A DNA stretch of 64,000 nt from CALEMW01 sp964343835 (GTDB lineage: Bacteria; Krumholzibacteriota; Krumholzibacteriia; LZORAL124-64-63), in assembly GCA_964343835.1 (NCBI GenBank), contig CAYFKR010000001.1:1-64000 (forward strand), written 5' to 3'. Below the pieces are notes generated by a model. It made no database searches. It saw nothing but the letters and a program-made list of their open reading frames with translations, and had not been told where the DNA came from. Position 1 is the first letter of the stretch. The number at the start of each line of letters is the position of its first letter. Both the position numbers and the translations under genes were made by a program. Of the stretch, positions 32,679 through 41,556 are shown piece after piece.

Positions 32679-34919
32679 CTACGGGTAGATGTCGATGACG
32701 AACCCCGAAGGCCCGTCCTCTCCGTCCGTCCCCGTCCCGGCGCCGGCACCGCCGCTGCCGCCGTTGCCCGGCGTGCCGGACACGAAGGCCGGGTTGGTCA
32801 GCAGGGGAGTGCCGCTGGGCATGATGATGCCGAAGCAGGGACCGCCGGGGCCGCCGGCGCCGCCGCCGCCCGCACCGCCGTCGCCTCCGGCTCCGCCGTT
32901 GCCGCCGCGACCGACCTCGCCCAGGCACGCCGTGCCGCCGAGGCCGCCGTTGCCGCCGAGGCCGCCCGAGCCGCCGTCGCCGCCCGCACCGCCGTGGCCG
33001 CCGTTGCCGGTGACGAAGGTGCAGTCGATGAAGGTCGGCGAGCTGCCCACGATGACCACCGCGATGGACGCTCCACCGCCCTGGCCGCCGCCGCCGCCGT
33101 CGCCGGCGAATCCGCCGTGGCCCGTGCCCTCGGTCGCGTCGACGCCGCCGATGCCGCCGCCGCCGCCGCCACCGCTGCCGCCCTCGCCCGGATCGCCGGG
33201 GATGCCGCTGCCGGACGTGTTGGGAGACCAGACGGAGATGCTCAGGAACCCGTCGGGGGATGCGGCCGAGCCGCCGGAGCCGTCGCCGCCGTCGGGGCCG
33301 TTGAATCCGTTGCCTCCGGCCTGCCCGGGATCGCCCCAGAGGCCGCCGCTGCCGCCGGCGGACGCGGAGCCGGGCCAGCCGTCCTCGCCGTTGGTTTCAC
33401 CCTGGCCGCCCATGCCGCCGGGGCCGCCGGCCCAGCCGCCGCCGCCTTCCAGGCCGCCGGGAGCGGAGATCAGGGCGTCGCAGGCACCGGGGGAGCCGTT
33501 GGCGCCGGACTGGCCGTTATCGCCGTCGAGGCCGTGGGTGCCGGCATCGCCGTTCGCGCCGTCGCCACCCTGGAACAGGCAATCCTGGAAGACGAGGTCG
33601 GCGGAGCAGGAGAAGAGCGACATGGCCTGCGATGGCGAGCCGGGGGACGTCGCATCGGCAGCCACGAACTCCATGCCTTCGACGAGGGTGGTCGAGTTGA
33701 CACCGATCGCCCCGGCGGCGATGGACTCGCCCGTCACGCGGCTGTACTGGAGAGGGTCGCGATCCCAGGTCGGGGGGACGCGTCCGCCGTGGAGGCTGAT
33801 CCCGTCGAGGAGGGTGAGGAACTCCGTGTAGACGCCGGTCTCGACCCAGATGTCGGTGATCCCCTGGCTCGATGCCGCCGAGTAGGCGGCCGTGAGGGTC
33901 AGCATCGGCGAGTCGTGGGTTCCGGGGTTGGCGTCGTCGCCGGTGGGCGAGACGAAGATGCCCTCATAGGACACGACGGGCACCTCGAACGACACGGCGC
34001 CCAGGCCAATGGCGCCGTCGTCGTCGGTGACCCGCAGCTTGGCCGTGACCGGGCCCACGCCCGTGTAGACGAAGCTCGTGTCGCCGGTGGCGGCCGAGTC
34101 GTTGTCCCAGGTGCCGTCGTCCTGGAAGTCCCACTCCCAGCGCACGACCGAACCGTCCGCGTCGTGGGCGGCAGCCGTGAAGGAGGTGGCCTGGCCGGCG
34201 GCCAGGGGCGTCACGGTGATCTGGTCGACCACCGGCGGGATGTTGGACTCCAGGGGCAGGAAGAGGTCGGCGAGCAGGGTGCTGTCGCCGGCGGCCGCCA
34301 GGGCGCCCGTCGTGGCGTCGTCCAGATAGCCGGCGTGGAAGGCGCGCACGTTCCAGGAGCCGACGGGGACGCCCGTCATGGCGTAGGCGCCGGCGCCGTC
34401 GGTGACCGCGAGGTACGACGTGCCCTCCACGTACACGACGGTGCCGTCGTGGAGGCTCGCGTTCTCCAGGGTGGCCAGCCCGTGCAGCGTTCCGGTGGGC
34501 GTGAGCTGGATGTCCACGAAGGTCGTTCCCGCCGCGGCGGCGATCTCGATCTGCCGGCTGTCGCCGAGGTGATTGCGCAGGGTGGTGGACAGGAGCCAGC
34601 GCCCGGCGTCCAGGCCGTCGAGGACGAACCGGCCGTCGTCGTCGCTCACCGTGGAGGCCACGGCGTTCTTGGCCGCGACGTCCGCCTCGCCGGTCAGGCG
34701 GGCGGCCACCGATCCGGCCAGGCCGTCGGTGACGGGCTCCGCGGACACGACGGCCCCGGCCGCGATGTCGCCGGCGGTGTCGAACACGGTCCCGGCCACC
34801 ACGACGTCCGTCGGGACGGTGGGCCCGAGGGGCTCGACGGGCGTGGACCGGGAGCATCCCCAGACGACGAGGGCCGTCGCCAGCAGGGAGAGCGTCAGGA
34901 GTCGGGCACGGGTGTTCAT
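32679..34919 (-). CDS. large lipoprotein with PKD, DUF1565-like and glycine-rich PGRS-like region
   Basis: A 746-residue protein. It has a signal peptide and lipobox (VVWGC), then carboxypeptidase-regulatory-like beta domains (about 40-210), then a PKD domain (VDQITVTPLAAGQATSFTAAAHDADGSVVRWEWDFQDDG, about 225-315). A short DUF1565-type pectate-lyase-like segment follows (GTHDSPMLTLTAAYSAA ... HGG). The C-terminal ~300 residues are full of GGxGG and GDxG repeats resembling PE_PGRS or collagen-like tracts, ending in a conventional segment. It is probably an exposed surface protein; no catalytic motif is seen. The glycine tract gives the opposite strand a long proline-rich open frame that I do not regard as a gene. 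Confidence 0.8.
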   Translation of the reverse strand: MNTRARLLTLSLLATALVVWGCSRSTPVEPLGPTVPTDVVVAGTVFDTAGDIAAGAVVSAEPVTDGLAGSVAARLTGEADVAAKNAVASTVSDDDGRFVLDGLDAGRWLLSTTLRNHLGDSRQIEIAAAAGTTFVDIQLTPTGTLHGLATLENASLHDGTVVYVEGTSYLAVTDGAGAYAMTGVPVGSWNVRAFHAGYLDDATTGALAAAGDSTLLADLFLPLESNIPPVVDQITVTPLAAGQATSFTAAAHDADGSVVRWEWDFQDDGTWDNDSAATGDTSFVYTGVGPVTAKLRVTDDDGAIGLGAVSFEVPVVSYEGIFVSPTGDDANPGTHDSPMLTLTAAYSAASSQGITDIWVETGVYTEFLTLLDGISLHGGRVPPTWDRDPLQYSRVTGESIAAGAIGVNSTTLVEGMEFVAADATSPGSPSQAMSLFSCSADLVFQDCLFQGGDGANGDAGTHGLDGDNGQSGANGSPGACDALISAPGGLEGGGGWAGGPGGMGGQGETNGEDGWPGSASAGGSGGLWGDPGQAGGNGFNGPDGGDGSGGSAASPDGFLSISVWSPNTSGSGIPGDPGEGGSGGGGGGGIGGVDATEGTGHGGFAGDGGGGGQGGGASIAVVIVGSSPTFIDCTFVTGNGGHGGAGGDGGSGGLGGNGGLGGTACLGEVGRGGNGGAGGDGGAGGGGAGGPGGPCFGIIMPSGTPLLTNPAFVSGTPGNGGSGGAGAGTGTDGEDGPSGFVIDIYP

Positions 34920-34938
34920 GGGTCGTCCTTTCGGAGGA

Positions 34939-35523
34939 TCAGCGGACCAGCATCACCTTGCGGGTGACGACGTCGCCGCCGGCGCGGGCACGGATCAGGT
35001 AGATGCCTTCGGTGACGGCCCGGCCGGCGTGGTCGCGGCCGTTCCAGTCGTGGACGAGTTCGCCCGGCGAGGCGCCGGTCGCCGTCCATCGCCGGACGAT
35101 GCGGCCGCGGGCGTCGTGCACCGTCAGTTCCAGGTCGGTCGTCCGGTTCACGGTGAGGCGGAGCTTGGTGGACCCTGCGGCCGGGTTGGGCCACGGCGCG
35201 GCCAGGGTCACGGCCGGCAGGGGGATGGGCATGTCGATGTTCGTGGACGTATCGGTCACGACGATGCCGTCGAGCCAGCCGTCCACGTGGTCGTCCACGC
35301 GGACCTGGAGGCTGTAGGTGCCGGCGGGCAGGTCGAGGAAGAACAGGCCGTCGATGTCGGTGGAAGCGTGGTCGCCGGTCCAGATCCCGCTCTGGTGGAC
35401 GAAGACGCCCGCCTGGTGGATGGGCTGACCGCTGACCTCGTCGGTGACATGACCGCAGAGCGTACCGGCGAAGACGGTCGGGGTCGCCAGCAGGAGCAGT
35501 GCCGGAATCAGGATGCGTCGCAT
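34939..35523 (-). CDS. small secreted protein with carboxypeptidase-regulatory-like and FlgD-like domains
   Basis: A 194-residue protein. The ATG at 35523 starts a signal peptide (MRRILIPALLLLATPTVFA) and has GGAGG just upstream. The first half is a transthyretin-like beta fold (LCGHVTDEVSGQPIHQAGVFV ... LPAGTYSLQVRVDDH). The second half begins APWPNPAAGSTKLRLTV and is a FlgD-like sorting domain ending RKVMLVR. Probably exported and anchored like other FlgD-tailed proteins. It lies 19 bases upstream of the glycine-rich lipoprotein and may be co-transcribed with it. Confidence 0.8.
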   Translation of the reverse strand: MRRILIPALLLLATPTVFAGTLCGHVTDEVSGQPIHQAGVFVHQSGIWTGDHASTDIDGLFFLDLPAGTYSLQVRVDDHVDGWLDGIVVTDTSTNIDMPIPLPAVTLAAPWPNPAAGSTKLRLTVNRTTDLELTVHDARGRIVRRWTATGASPGELVHDWNGRDHAGRAVTEGIYLIRARAGGDVVTRKVMLVR

Positions 35524-35563
35524 GGATCCTCCGGTGCGTGGACGGCGTTCCGCTGAATACCGG

Positions 35564-35592
35564 AGTCTATCAGTCCTGAATGAGCGAGTCAA
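35564..35592 (-). promoter_or_regulatory. promoter for the FlgD-tailed/glycine-rich gene pair
   Basis: On the minus strand TTGACT (35592-35587), a 17-base spacer and TAGACT (35569-35564) precede the start at 35523 by about 40 bases. Both spacing and -35 box are good. Confidence 0.5.
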
Positions 35593-35612
35593 CCGACGCG
35601 CCTGTCACGCGC

Positions 35613-37691
35613 CTACTCCAGCAGGGAGACCGGAAGGGTGCGCTCCGTATCCGGAGCTTGCAGGCGCAGCAGATAGGTCCCGGACGGCAGGCTCGTGCCG
35701 GAATCCGCTCGCCCGTCCCACTCGATCCGGACGATGCCGGCGGGGCGGGTGTCGTCCAGGAGCGTCGCGACCTTCCGTCCCCGGAGGTCGAAGGCCTCGA
35801 CCCGCACCGGACCGTCGGCGGTATTGAGGAAGGACACCGTCGTCCGCGGATTGAAGGGGTTGGGATGGGCGACCAGGGTGGCGGCTCGGGCAGGCAGCGG
35901 GTCGTCGACGGCCACCACGCCGTCCCGCACCTCCTGCAGGAACCACGGCGCCGACTCCGCCGTCACCGCGATGTGGTCCTGGTTCTCCGCCGGCACGTAC
36001 AACGCGTGGAACGACGTCCGGCTCATGAGGTCCGGGTCCGCCGATACGCCGTGGAACGGGTCGGTCACGTCCAGGTCGAGGGAGCTGATGGTGGGGATGA
36101 AGCAGTGGTTGTCGGCCAGGGCCTCGATGTCGCCGTAGGGCACGCTGGTGGTGTCCATCTGGGCCATGGAAGCGCGACGGCCGCCCGGGGCGCCGTCCCA
36201 GGGCAGCGTGCCGCCCACGTTGACGTCCAGGTAGGTGTCGGGCAGGGGCCAGATCAGGTTCTGCTCCCCCTCGAAGATGCGGATGGTCGGGCCGTCGGGC
36301 AGGGCCCACACGTTGCCGGTGATGTCCACCAGCAGGGACCGGTACTCGTAGCGGATGAGCTGGGCGCCGGGACCGAAGCCCTGGCTCACGGCCGTGCCCG
36401 AACCGTTGGCCACCGCCACGCGGCGGCAGTCGGGCAGGGGGCGGGCGGCGAGGTCGGCGAAGAAGGTCCCGAAGGCCGGGTCGGGGGCGGCGCTCGTGCC
36501 GCTGGTGGAGCCGTGGTGGTGGAGCAACATCTGGCGAGCGGCGGGGGTGTCGAGGCGCGACAGCAGGTAGGCGGCGTCCTCGGACTCGCCCTGGAAGAAC
36601 TCGAGCCAGTGCTGCAGGCCCAGGGGGATCACGGCGCCGCGCTGGGGGGAGTCGAAGGCGACCCAGGTGCGCACGCGGTGATCGATGCCCTGCTCCTGCA
36701 TCCAGCCCAGGGCCCAGCGCGTGACCAGGCCGCCCATGCTGGCGCCGATCAGGGTGGTGGTGCGGTGGGCGGGCAGCATGGCGTTGACCTGCTGCACGAG
36801 CTCCGCCACCAGCAGGCCGTTGCGCTGGATGGGGGCGGTGGCCGTGTCGAAATCCAGGACCACGGCGTCGAAGCCGTCGGCGCGCAGGTCCTCGATCAGG
36901 TTCTCCGTGTTGAGCACCTCGTAGAGCACGTCCCAGTCCATGGTGTCGTCCAGGTCGAAGCCTTCCACCACGATCACGGGGTTCTGCAGGGCCGTGCGGC
37001 CGGGGGCCAGGTAGACGTAGGCGTCGCCGGTGGCGGCGGCGCCGTCCCAGGTCTCGGTGGCCGTGACGTGCAGGGTGTCGTGGGGGGCGGGGGCGGCGAG
37101 GGCGGCGATCTCCAGGGGGAAGGCGGCGTGCAGGCCGTCGTCGGTGCGCAGGCGGATCGTCACGGTGCCCGTGGCGGCGTAGGAGGCGTCGAGGCGGCCG
37201 TCGGGGGTGACGGTGCGCCAGCCGAGCCCGTCGGCGGCGTCCAGTTCCAGGCGCGAGGGGAACGTGCCGAGGGTCCAGGACGGCGACACCTCGAAGGTGA
37301 TCCGTCCGCCCCGGTGGACGGCGGGGCGCAGGGCGCAGGCGGCGAACGCGCGGGCAGGAGTGCCGTCGCGAGTGGAGGGATCGTCCAGCAGGGCGCCTTC
37401 GGACAGCAGGTCGTAGTCGGCGTGGAGCAGACCCACCGGAACCACGTCGGCGCCGACGGAGGCCAGGGCGCGGTGCTGGAGGTCGCGGGGAGCGGGCCAG
37501 CCGGGGTCGATGGCGGCGTCGCGGCGCAGCTCGAAGGCGAGCTGGCGCCAGAGCCCGGTGGTGGTCGGGGGAGCGGACACCGAGCCGTCGAAGCGGTCCA
37601 GGCCGGCGAGGGTGTGGGCGGGGTCGTGGCGCAGGTCGGCGGCGGCAGCCGAGGCGAGGGCCAGGGCGAGAATGACGGGAACGAGGCGCAT
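35613..37691 (-). CDS. secreted alpha/beta-hydrolase (lipase-like) with FlgD-like C-terminal domain
   Basis: A 692-residue protein. The ATG at 37691 gives a signal peptide (MRLVPVILALALASAAAA). The central domain has an oxyanion-type stretch NPVIVVEGFDLDD and a nucleophile elbow TTLIGASMGGLVTRWAL (GxSxG), as in triacylglycerol lipases. HNHCFIPTISSLD-like and HIAVTAE segments could hold the catalytic His. The C-terminus has AHPNPFNPRTTVSFL and a FlgD-like fold ending VSLLE. It is probably an exported esterase or lipase. The substrate is unknown. Confidence 0.82.
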   Translation of the reverse strand: MRLVPVILALALASAAAADLRHDPAHTLAGLDRFDGSVSAPPTTTGLWRQLAFELRRDAAIDPGWPAPRDLQHRALASVGADVVPVGLLHADYDLLSEGALLDDPSTRDGTPARAFAACALRPAVHRGGRITFEVSPSWTLGTFPSRLELDAADGLGWRTVTPDGRLDASYAATGTVTIRLRTDDGLHAAFPLEIAALAAPAPHDTLHVTATETWDGAAATGDAYVYLAPGRTALQNPVIVVEGFDLDDTMDWDVLYEVLNTENLIEDLRADGFDAVVLDFDTATAPIQRNGLLVAELVQQVNAMLPAHRTTTLIGASMGGLVTRWALGWMQEQGIDHRVRTWVAFDSPQRGAVIPLGLQHWLEFFQGESEDAAYLLSRLDTPAARQMLLHHHGSTSGTSAAPDPAFGTFFADLAARPLPDCRRVAVANGSGTAVSQGFGPGAQLIRYEYRSLLVDITGNVWALPDGPTIRIFEGEQNLIWPLPDTYLDVNVGGTLPWDGAPGGRRASMAQMDTTSVPYGDIEALADNHCFIPTISSLDLDVTDPFHGVSADPDLMSRTSFHALYVPAENQDHIAVTAESAPWFLQEVRDGVVAVDDPLPARAATLVAHPNPFNPRTTVSFLNTADGPVRVEAFDLRGRKVATLLDDTRPAGIVRIEWDGRADSGTSLPSGTYLLRLQAPDTERTLPVSLLE

Positions 37692-37728
37692 GACGACCCT
37701 CCGGGACGGGAAACAGGGACTGCTGGTC

Positions 37729-37737
37729 ATCATAGCA
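37729..37737 (-). promoter_or_regulatory. extended -10 promoter of the lipase-like gene
   Basis: On the minus strand TGCTATGAT (37737-37729), a TGn extended -10 with TATGAT, about 40 bases before the start at 37691. No good -35 box is seen at 17 bases, which extended -10 promoters can tolerate. Confidence 0.45.
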
Positions 37738-37758
37738 CAGGATGGGGAGAGTCGATGG

Positions 37759-38790
37759 TCAGGGCCCGAACCGGGGCGTCAGCTCCCGCGCCAGAGCGGC
37801 GCCGATGGCCTGGTGGGCCTCGTGATTCCAGTGTCCGTACCGGCCGGTGACCTGCCAGACGTAGGGGTCGACGCCGGAGGCCTCCAGCGCATCGAGAGCG
37901 GGGCCGAGCTCCATGACCTCCAGCCCGTGGGCGGCGACGGCGTGCTCCAGATCCTGGTCCATCGACTCCTTCAGCACCATCACCACCCGGCCATCGACGG
38001 CCAGCTCGTCCAGCACGGCGTGGACCAGGGGGCTCATCTCGCCCTCGGGGGCCCGCTTCCAGGTGCCGTCGTCGGTCTCGAACAGCAGCGGGTGGAGCTT
38101 GTCCAGGACCATGGCGGGCAGCTTGCCGTCCGCGGCCACCTTGCGGGCGTTGTAGGCCAGCCTGAAGAGGGACGAGTTGCGGCTGAGGGGCTCGATCCGG
38201 CTGTAGGTGCGGTAGAGCCCGCTGTCGCGGAATCCATGGGAGATCTCGATGCGCCCGTCCACCAGTTCACAGGCCGGATAGAGGCCCCGGTCGCGCTGGA
38301 ACGAGATCAGCAGGTCGTTGCGGTCGGCGAAGACCAGCGCCAGGTCGTGGTCCCACTTCGAGGCGAAGTTCCTGTAGTAGGCGTAGACGTTCGGCAGCGC
38401 GAAGTCGGCCTTGCCGAAGTTGAGGACGGCGACGTTGCGGCCCAGAGCGGTCGAGAGGTCGTGTTCCAGCCGCGTCTTGAAATGATGCCGCTCGAAGACC
38501 GTGTTCCCGACGACGTAGGAATCGCCCAGCAGCAGGATCCTCAGCTCGTCGCCCTCGCGACGGGGGGGGCGGCTCTCGCCGTAGAAGCCGTATTCGTTGG
38601 TGCGACCGATGTGGAAGCCCTCGTTGAACCGCGTGACGTTCATGTCCGGCATGTACGTGGGGCCGATCTCGTGGTCGATCCGGGTCTCCATCGGGGTCTG
38701 GATCTCGGCGGCGCGCAGGTAGACGTCCAGCACCAGCAGCATCGCCGCGGCGGCCGCCGCGAAGATCGCCATGTGTCGGAACAGCCTCAC
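37759..38790 (-). CDS. SGNH/GDSL-like partner of the second MBOAT
   Basis: A 343-residue protein with an N-terminal membrane anchor (about 7-26) and an SGNH-type domain. It has the nucleophile block ILLLGDSYVVGNTV, an Asn/Gly block VAVLNFGKADFALPN and the C-terminal GHWNHEAHQAIG with the catalytic-type His. It probably transfers or handles acyl groups on an extracellular glycan. It follows the MBOAT gene by 12 bases, in the same order as at 10186-12627, but the two SGNH proteins are only distantly alike. Confidence 0.82.
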   Translation of the reverse strand: MRLFRHMAIFAAAAAAMLLVLDVYLRAAEIQTPMETRIDHEIGPTYMPDMNVTRFNEGFHIGRTNEYGFYGESRPPRREGDELRILLLGDSYVVGNTVFERHHFKTRLEHDLSTALGRNVAVLNFGKADFALPNVYAYYRNFASKWDHDLALVFADRNDLLISFQRDRGLYPACELVDGRIEISHGFRDSGLYRTYSRIEPLSRNSSLFRLAYNARKVAADGKLPAMVLDKLHPLLFETDDGTWKRAPEGEMSPLVHAVLDELAVDGRVVMVLKESMDQDLEHAVAAHGLEVMELGPALDALEASGVDPYVWQVTGRYGHWNHEAHQAIGAALARELTPRFGP

Positions 38791-38802
38791 GTCACGCTCC
38801 TC

Positions 38803-40233
38803 CTAGAACTGGAAGTAGACGAACGGCATGGGCGTGGCCGTCGCCATGTACATCAGCACGACCGCGGCGATGGCCGCGCACACCCCGCCGGCCAGAGCCT
38901 TCGACCGGGGCCTGAGCAGCCAGGTGTGGTCGCGGAACCCGTATTCCAGCAGATCCGTCACGACGACCGCCGCCATGAACGAGGCGACGATGCCGAGCAT
39001 CCGCGGCGCCAGTTCGTCGACCTGCCACCGCGCGATGTTCTCCAGGAAATAGCGTGCGGTCGCGAAGTCGTCGGCGCGGAAGAACAGCCAGGTGAACAGC
39101 ACCAGCACGTTGGTGGCGATCACCGATCCGGCGTAACGCACCGCCGGCGCGATCCCGCTCCAGGCGAACCGGTCCGACGGCCTTCGCTCCCCGAGCACGG
39201 CCTTGTGCACCGCCAGGTAGAGCCCGTGCAGCCCGCCCCACACCACGAAGTTCCAGCTCGCGCCGTGCCACAGGCCGCCCAGCAACATCGTGAGCATGAG
39301 GTTGCGGTAGGTCCGCAGGGTGCCGCCGCGGTTGCCGCCCAGCGTGATGTACAGGTAGTCCCGCAACCACGACGACAGCGAGATATGCCAGCGGCGCCAG
39401 AATTCGGTGATGTTGGCCGACAGGTACGGCTGCTCGAAATTGATCATCAGCTCCACGCCCAGCAGCTTCGCCACGCCGCGCGCGATGCTCGAGTAGCCGG
39501 AGAAATCGGCGTAGATCTGGATCGAGAACAGGATCAGGCCGCCCAGCAGCTCCGCCGACGTGTACAGGTCGGGCCGCGTGAAGATCTGGTCCACGATCCG
39601 TCCGGCGGTGTCGCCGATCAGCACCTTCCGGCCGAGGCCCGTGACCATCAGCACGAGGCCCTCGGAGACCTGGGTGCGGGACGGGTTGGCGAGCCTGGCG
39701 ATCTGCGGCAGCAGGTTCCGGGCCCGCTCGATGGGGCCGGCCACGAGCTGCGGGAAGAACGACACGAACAGCGCGAAGTCGGCGAAGGACCGCGTCGGCT
39801 CGAGCCGCCCGCGGTAGATGTCGATGGTGTAGGACATCGTCTGGAACGTGTAGAACGAGATCCCCACCGGCAGCACGATGTTCAGGTGCAGGTGATCCAG
39901 TTCCATCCCCAGCGGCGCCAATCCCGCCTGGACGCTGTCCACGAAGAAGTTGAAGTACTTGAAGAAGGCCAGGAAACCCAGGTTGGCCACGATGCTGACC
40001 ATCAGCAGGGCCTTGCGTCGCGCCGGTTCCGTCCCCCGGTGGAGACGGGCTCCCACCAGGAAGTCGATGACCGTGGACGCCGCCAGCAGCGAGCAGAAGC
40101 GCCAGTCCCAGTAGCCGTAGAACACGTAGCTGGCGATCAGCAGGTGGATCACCTTGCCGCGCCGGGGCAGCAGGTAGAAGACCGGAAGGACCACCACGAG
40201 GAAGAGGAAGAAGATGAACGAGTTGAAGAACAT
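38803..40233 (-). CDS. MBOAT family membrane-bound O-acyltransferase (second copy)
   Basis: A 476-residue polytopic protein parallel to the one at 10186: MFFNSFIFFLFLVVVLPVFY, FFKYFNFFVDS, FWRRWHISLSSWLRDYLYITL and GGLWHGASWNFVVWGG with the catalytic-type His. The start at 40233 shares bases with the stop of the preceding RelA/SpoT-like gene (TGATG arrangement), so translation of the two is probably coupled. The expected function is O-acylation of a surface glycan with the SGNH protein downstream. Confidence 0.92.
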   Translation of the reverse strand: MFFNSFIFFLFLVVVLPVFYLLPRRGKVIHLLIASYVFYGYWDWRFCSLLAASTVIDFLVGARLHRGTEPARRKALLMVSIVANLGFLAFFKYFNFFVDSVQAGLAPLGMELDHLHLNIVLPVGISFYTFQTMSYTIDIYRGRLEPTRSFADFALFVSFFPQLVAGPIERARNLLPQIARLANPSRTQVSEGLVLMVTGLGRKVLIGDTAGRIVDQIFTRPDLYTSAELLGGLILFSIQIYADFSGYSSIARGVAKLLGVELMINFEQPYLSANITEFWRRWHISLSSWLRDYLYITLGGNRGGTLRTYRNLMLTMLLGGLWHGASWNFVVWGGLHGLYLAVHKAVLGERRPSDRFAWSGIAPAVRYAGSVIATNVLVLFTWLFFRADDFATARYFLENIARWQVDELAPRMLGIVASFMAAVVVTDLLEYGFRDHTWLLRPRSKALAGGVCAAIAAVVLMYMATATPMPFVYFQF

Positions 40234-41537
40234 CAGCCCTCGGCCCCGTTCCCCGTCAGCCCCCCCAGGTTCAGCCAATCCTCGCCGTAGATCGCCCGCG
40301 GGAACACGATGGGCACCAGCCCGTGCAGGAACTGCCGCAGCTTCATGGCCAGGTGGCTGGCGTCGTGGTCGCCGTGGACGGTGCGCAGGAAGCCCTCGAG
40401 GGTGTAGACCTGCACCTCGACCTGGAAGCGGTAGGGCGGGCGCTCGGGATCGGGGTCGGGGTAGAGCAGGTCCAGGTCGCCCTTGAACACCCGGTAGCCC
40501 GACCCGGAGTGGGGGTTGAGGTCCACGCCGTCGGACTGCTCGCCCAGGGTGTCGGTCACGTTGCGCCAGCCGATGGGATTGCCGATCACCGAGTCCAGCA
40601 GGGCCAGCAGGTCGTTCATGGCGTCCTCGTCGTGGACGATGAACATGGCGCCCAGGATGTCGGAGATGCCCTCGGGGCTGTTGATGCCCTTGCGGATCAT
40701 CTTCGAGAGGATCGAGCCGCTGCTCTGGCGTCGCATGGCGTCCCAGCGGCGGCGCTCCACCACGTGGTGGCTGCCGTCCACGATCTCGTAGCTGATGGGC
40801 GTGACCGTGCGCTTGAAGCGGCAGTTGTAGTAGAGCACGTCCAGCGGGATCTTGCGGTCGCCGATCTCCCGGCACACGAAGATGCTGTTGAACTCCCACC
40901 GCTGCTGACCGGGCCGCGGGTCCAGGTTGTAGCGGATGGTCTGGCCGTCGGCGTCCATCTCGAAGCCGATGTCCACGCGGTTGGTGTCGCGGGCGTGCTC
41001 CCACAGGCCCTCGCGCAGCAGGCGCTCGAAGTAGCGCTTGTGGGCGGGGCCGTCCTGCACGTGGCGGCAGCGGTCGATGTCCATGAGCAGCTTGGCGAGG
41101 TACAGCTTGCGCTGGGCCTCGAAGCGGACGCGGGCGTCCTCGCGGCTGAACAGCAGCGACAGCAGGGTGCGGAAGTCGTTGCAGGCGGTGATCAACGGCC
41201 GGGGCCTGGCGTGGTCGCGGGAGGCCTCGGGCAGCAGGGAGATGAGGTCGGCCACGTAGGCGTCGGCCTCGGACAGGAACGGCACCAGGTCCTCGGGGCC
41301 GTGGCGGCCGGCGCGGTCGCCCACGGCGGGGTCGAGCATGCGGCTGATCTCGGCGCGATACACGTCGTCGTCGTGGCGGATGCGCTGGTACATCAGGCGG
41401 AAGAAGCGCCCCACGCGGGTGGGGCGCTGGGCGAAGGTCGGGTCCAGCAGCGGGTGGCCGGCGTAGTCCACGGCCCAGGCATCGCCGCCGTCGCCGCGAT
41501 GCGCCAGGTTGCTGGCTTCCACCCACTGCCGGTACAT
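40233..41537 (-). CDS. divergent RelA/SpoT-fold nucleotidyltransferase-like protein
   Basis: A 434-residue protein. The N-terminal ~190 residues are helical and unrecognised. From about 255 the sequence resembles the (p)ppGpp synthetase fold: ILSKMIRKGINSPEGISDILG matches the KMxRK..IxD segment carrying the catalytic Asp. SGSGYRVFKG matches the NGYxS segment, and FQVEVQVYTLEGFL matches EIQIRTxEMH with the catalytic Glu, although QIRT reads QVYT. HGDHDASHLAMKL takes the place of the late AAH..YK segment. No HD hydrolase, TGS or ACT domain is seen. Assignment rests on motif alignment by eye. A strong GGGAGG precedes the ATG at 41537. Confidence 0.6.
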   Translation of the reverse strand: MYRQWVEASNLAHRGDGGDAWAVDYAGHPLLDPTFAQRPTRVGRFFRLMYQRIRHDDDVYRAEISRMLDPAVGDRAGRHGPEDLVPFLSEADAYVADLISLLPEASRDHARPRPLITACNDFRTLLSLLFSREDARVRFEAQRKLYLAKLLMDIDRCRHVQDGPAHKRYFERLLREGLWEHARDTNRVDIGFEMDADGQTIRYNLDPRPGQQRWEFNSIFVCREIGDRKIPLDVLYYNCRFKRTVTPISYEIVDGSHHVVERRRWDAMRRQSSGSILSKMIRKGINSPEGISDILGAMFIVHDEDAMNDLLALLDSVIGNPIGWRNVTDTLGEQSDGVDLNPHSGSGYRVFKGDLDLLYPDPDPERPPYRFQVEVQVYTLEGFLRTVHGDHDASHLAMKLRQFLHGLVPIVFPRAIYGEDWLNLGGLTGNGAEG

Positions 41538-41556
41538 GGTCCTCCCTCGGTCCGGA

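Noticed and set aside
32800..33560. Regularly repeating GCCGCCG-type sequence looked like a repeat array
   Set aside because: Units are short, irregular and in frame with glycine codons, with no conserved repeat and spacer structure. It is not a CRISPR array.
32689..33831. Long proline-rich open frame opposite the glycine-rich lipoprotein
   Set aside because: It is the complement of GGC/GGN codons. The minus-strand frame has a signal peptide, lipobox and PKD domain.
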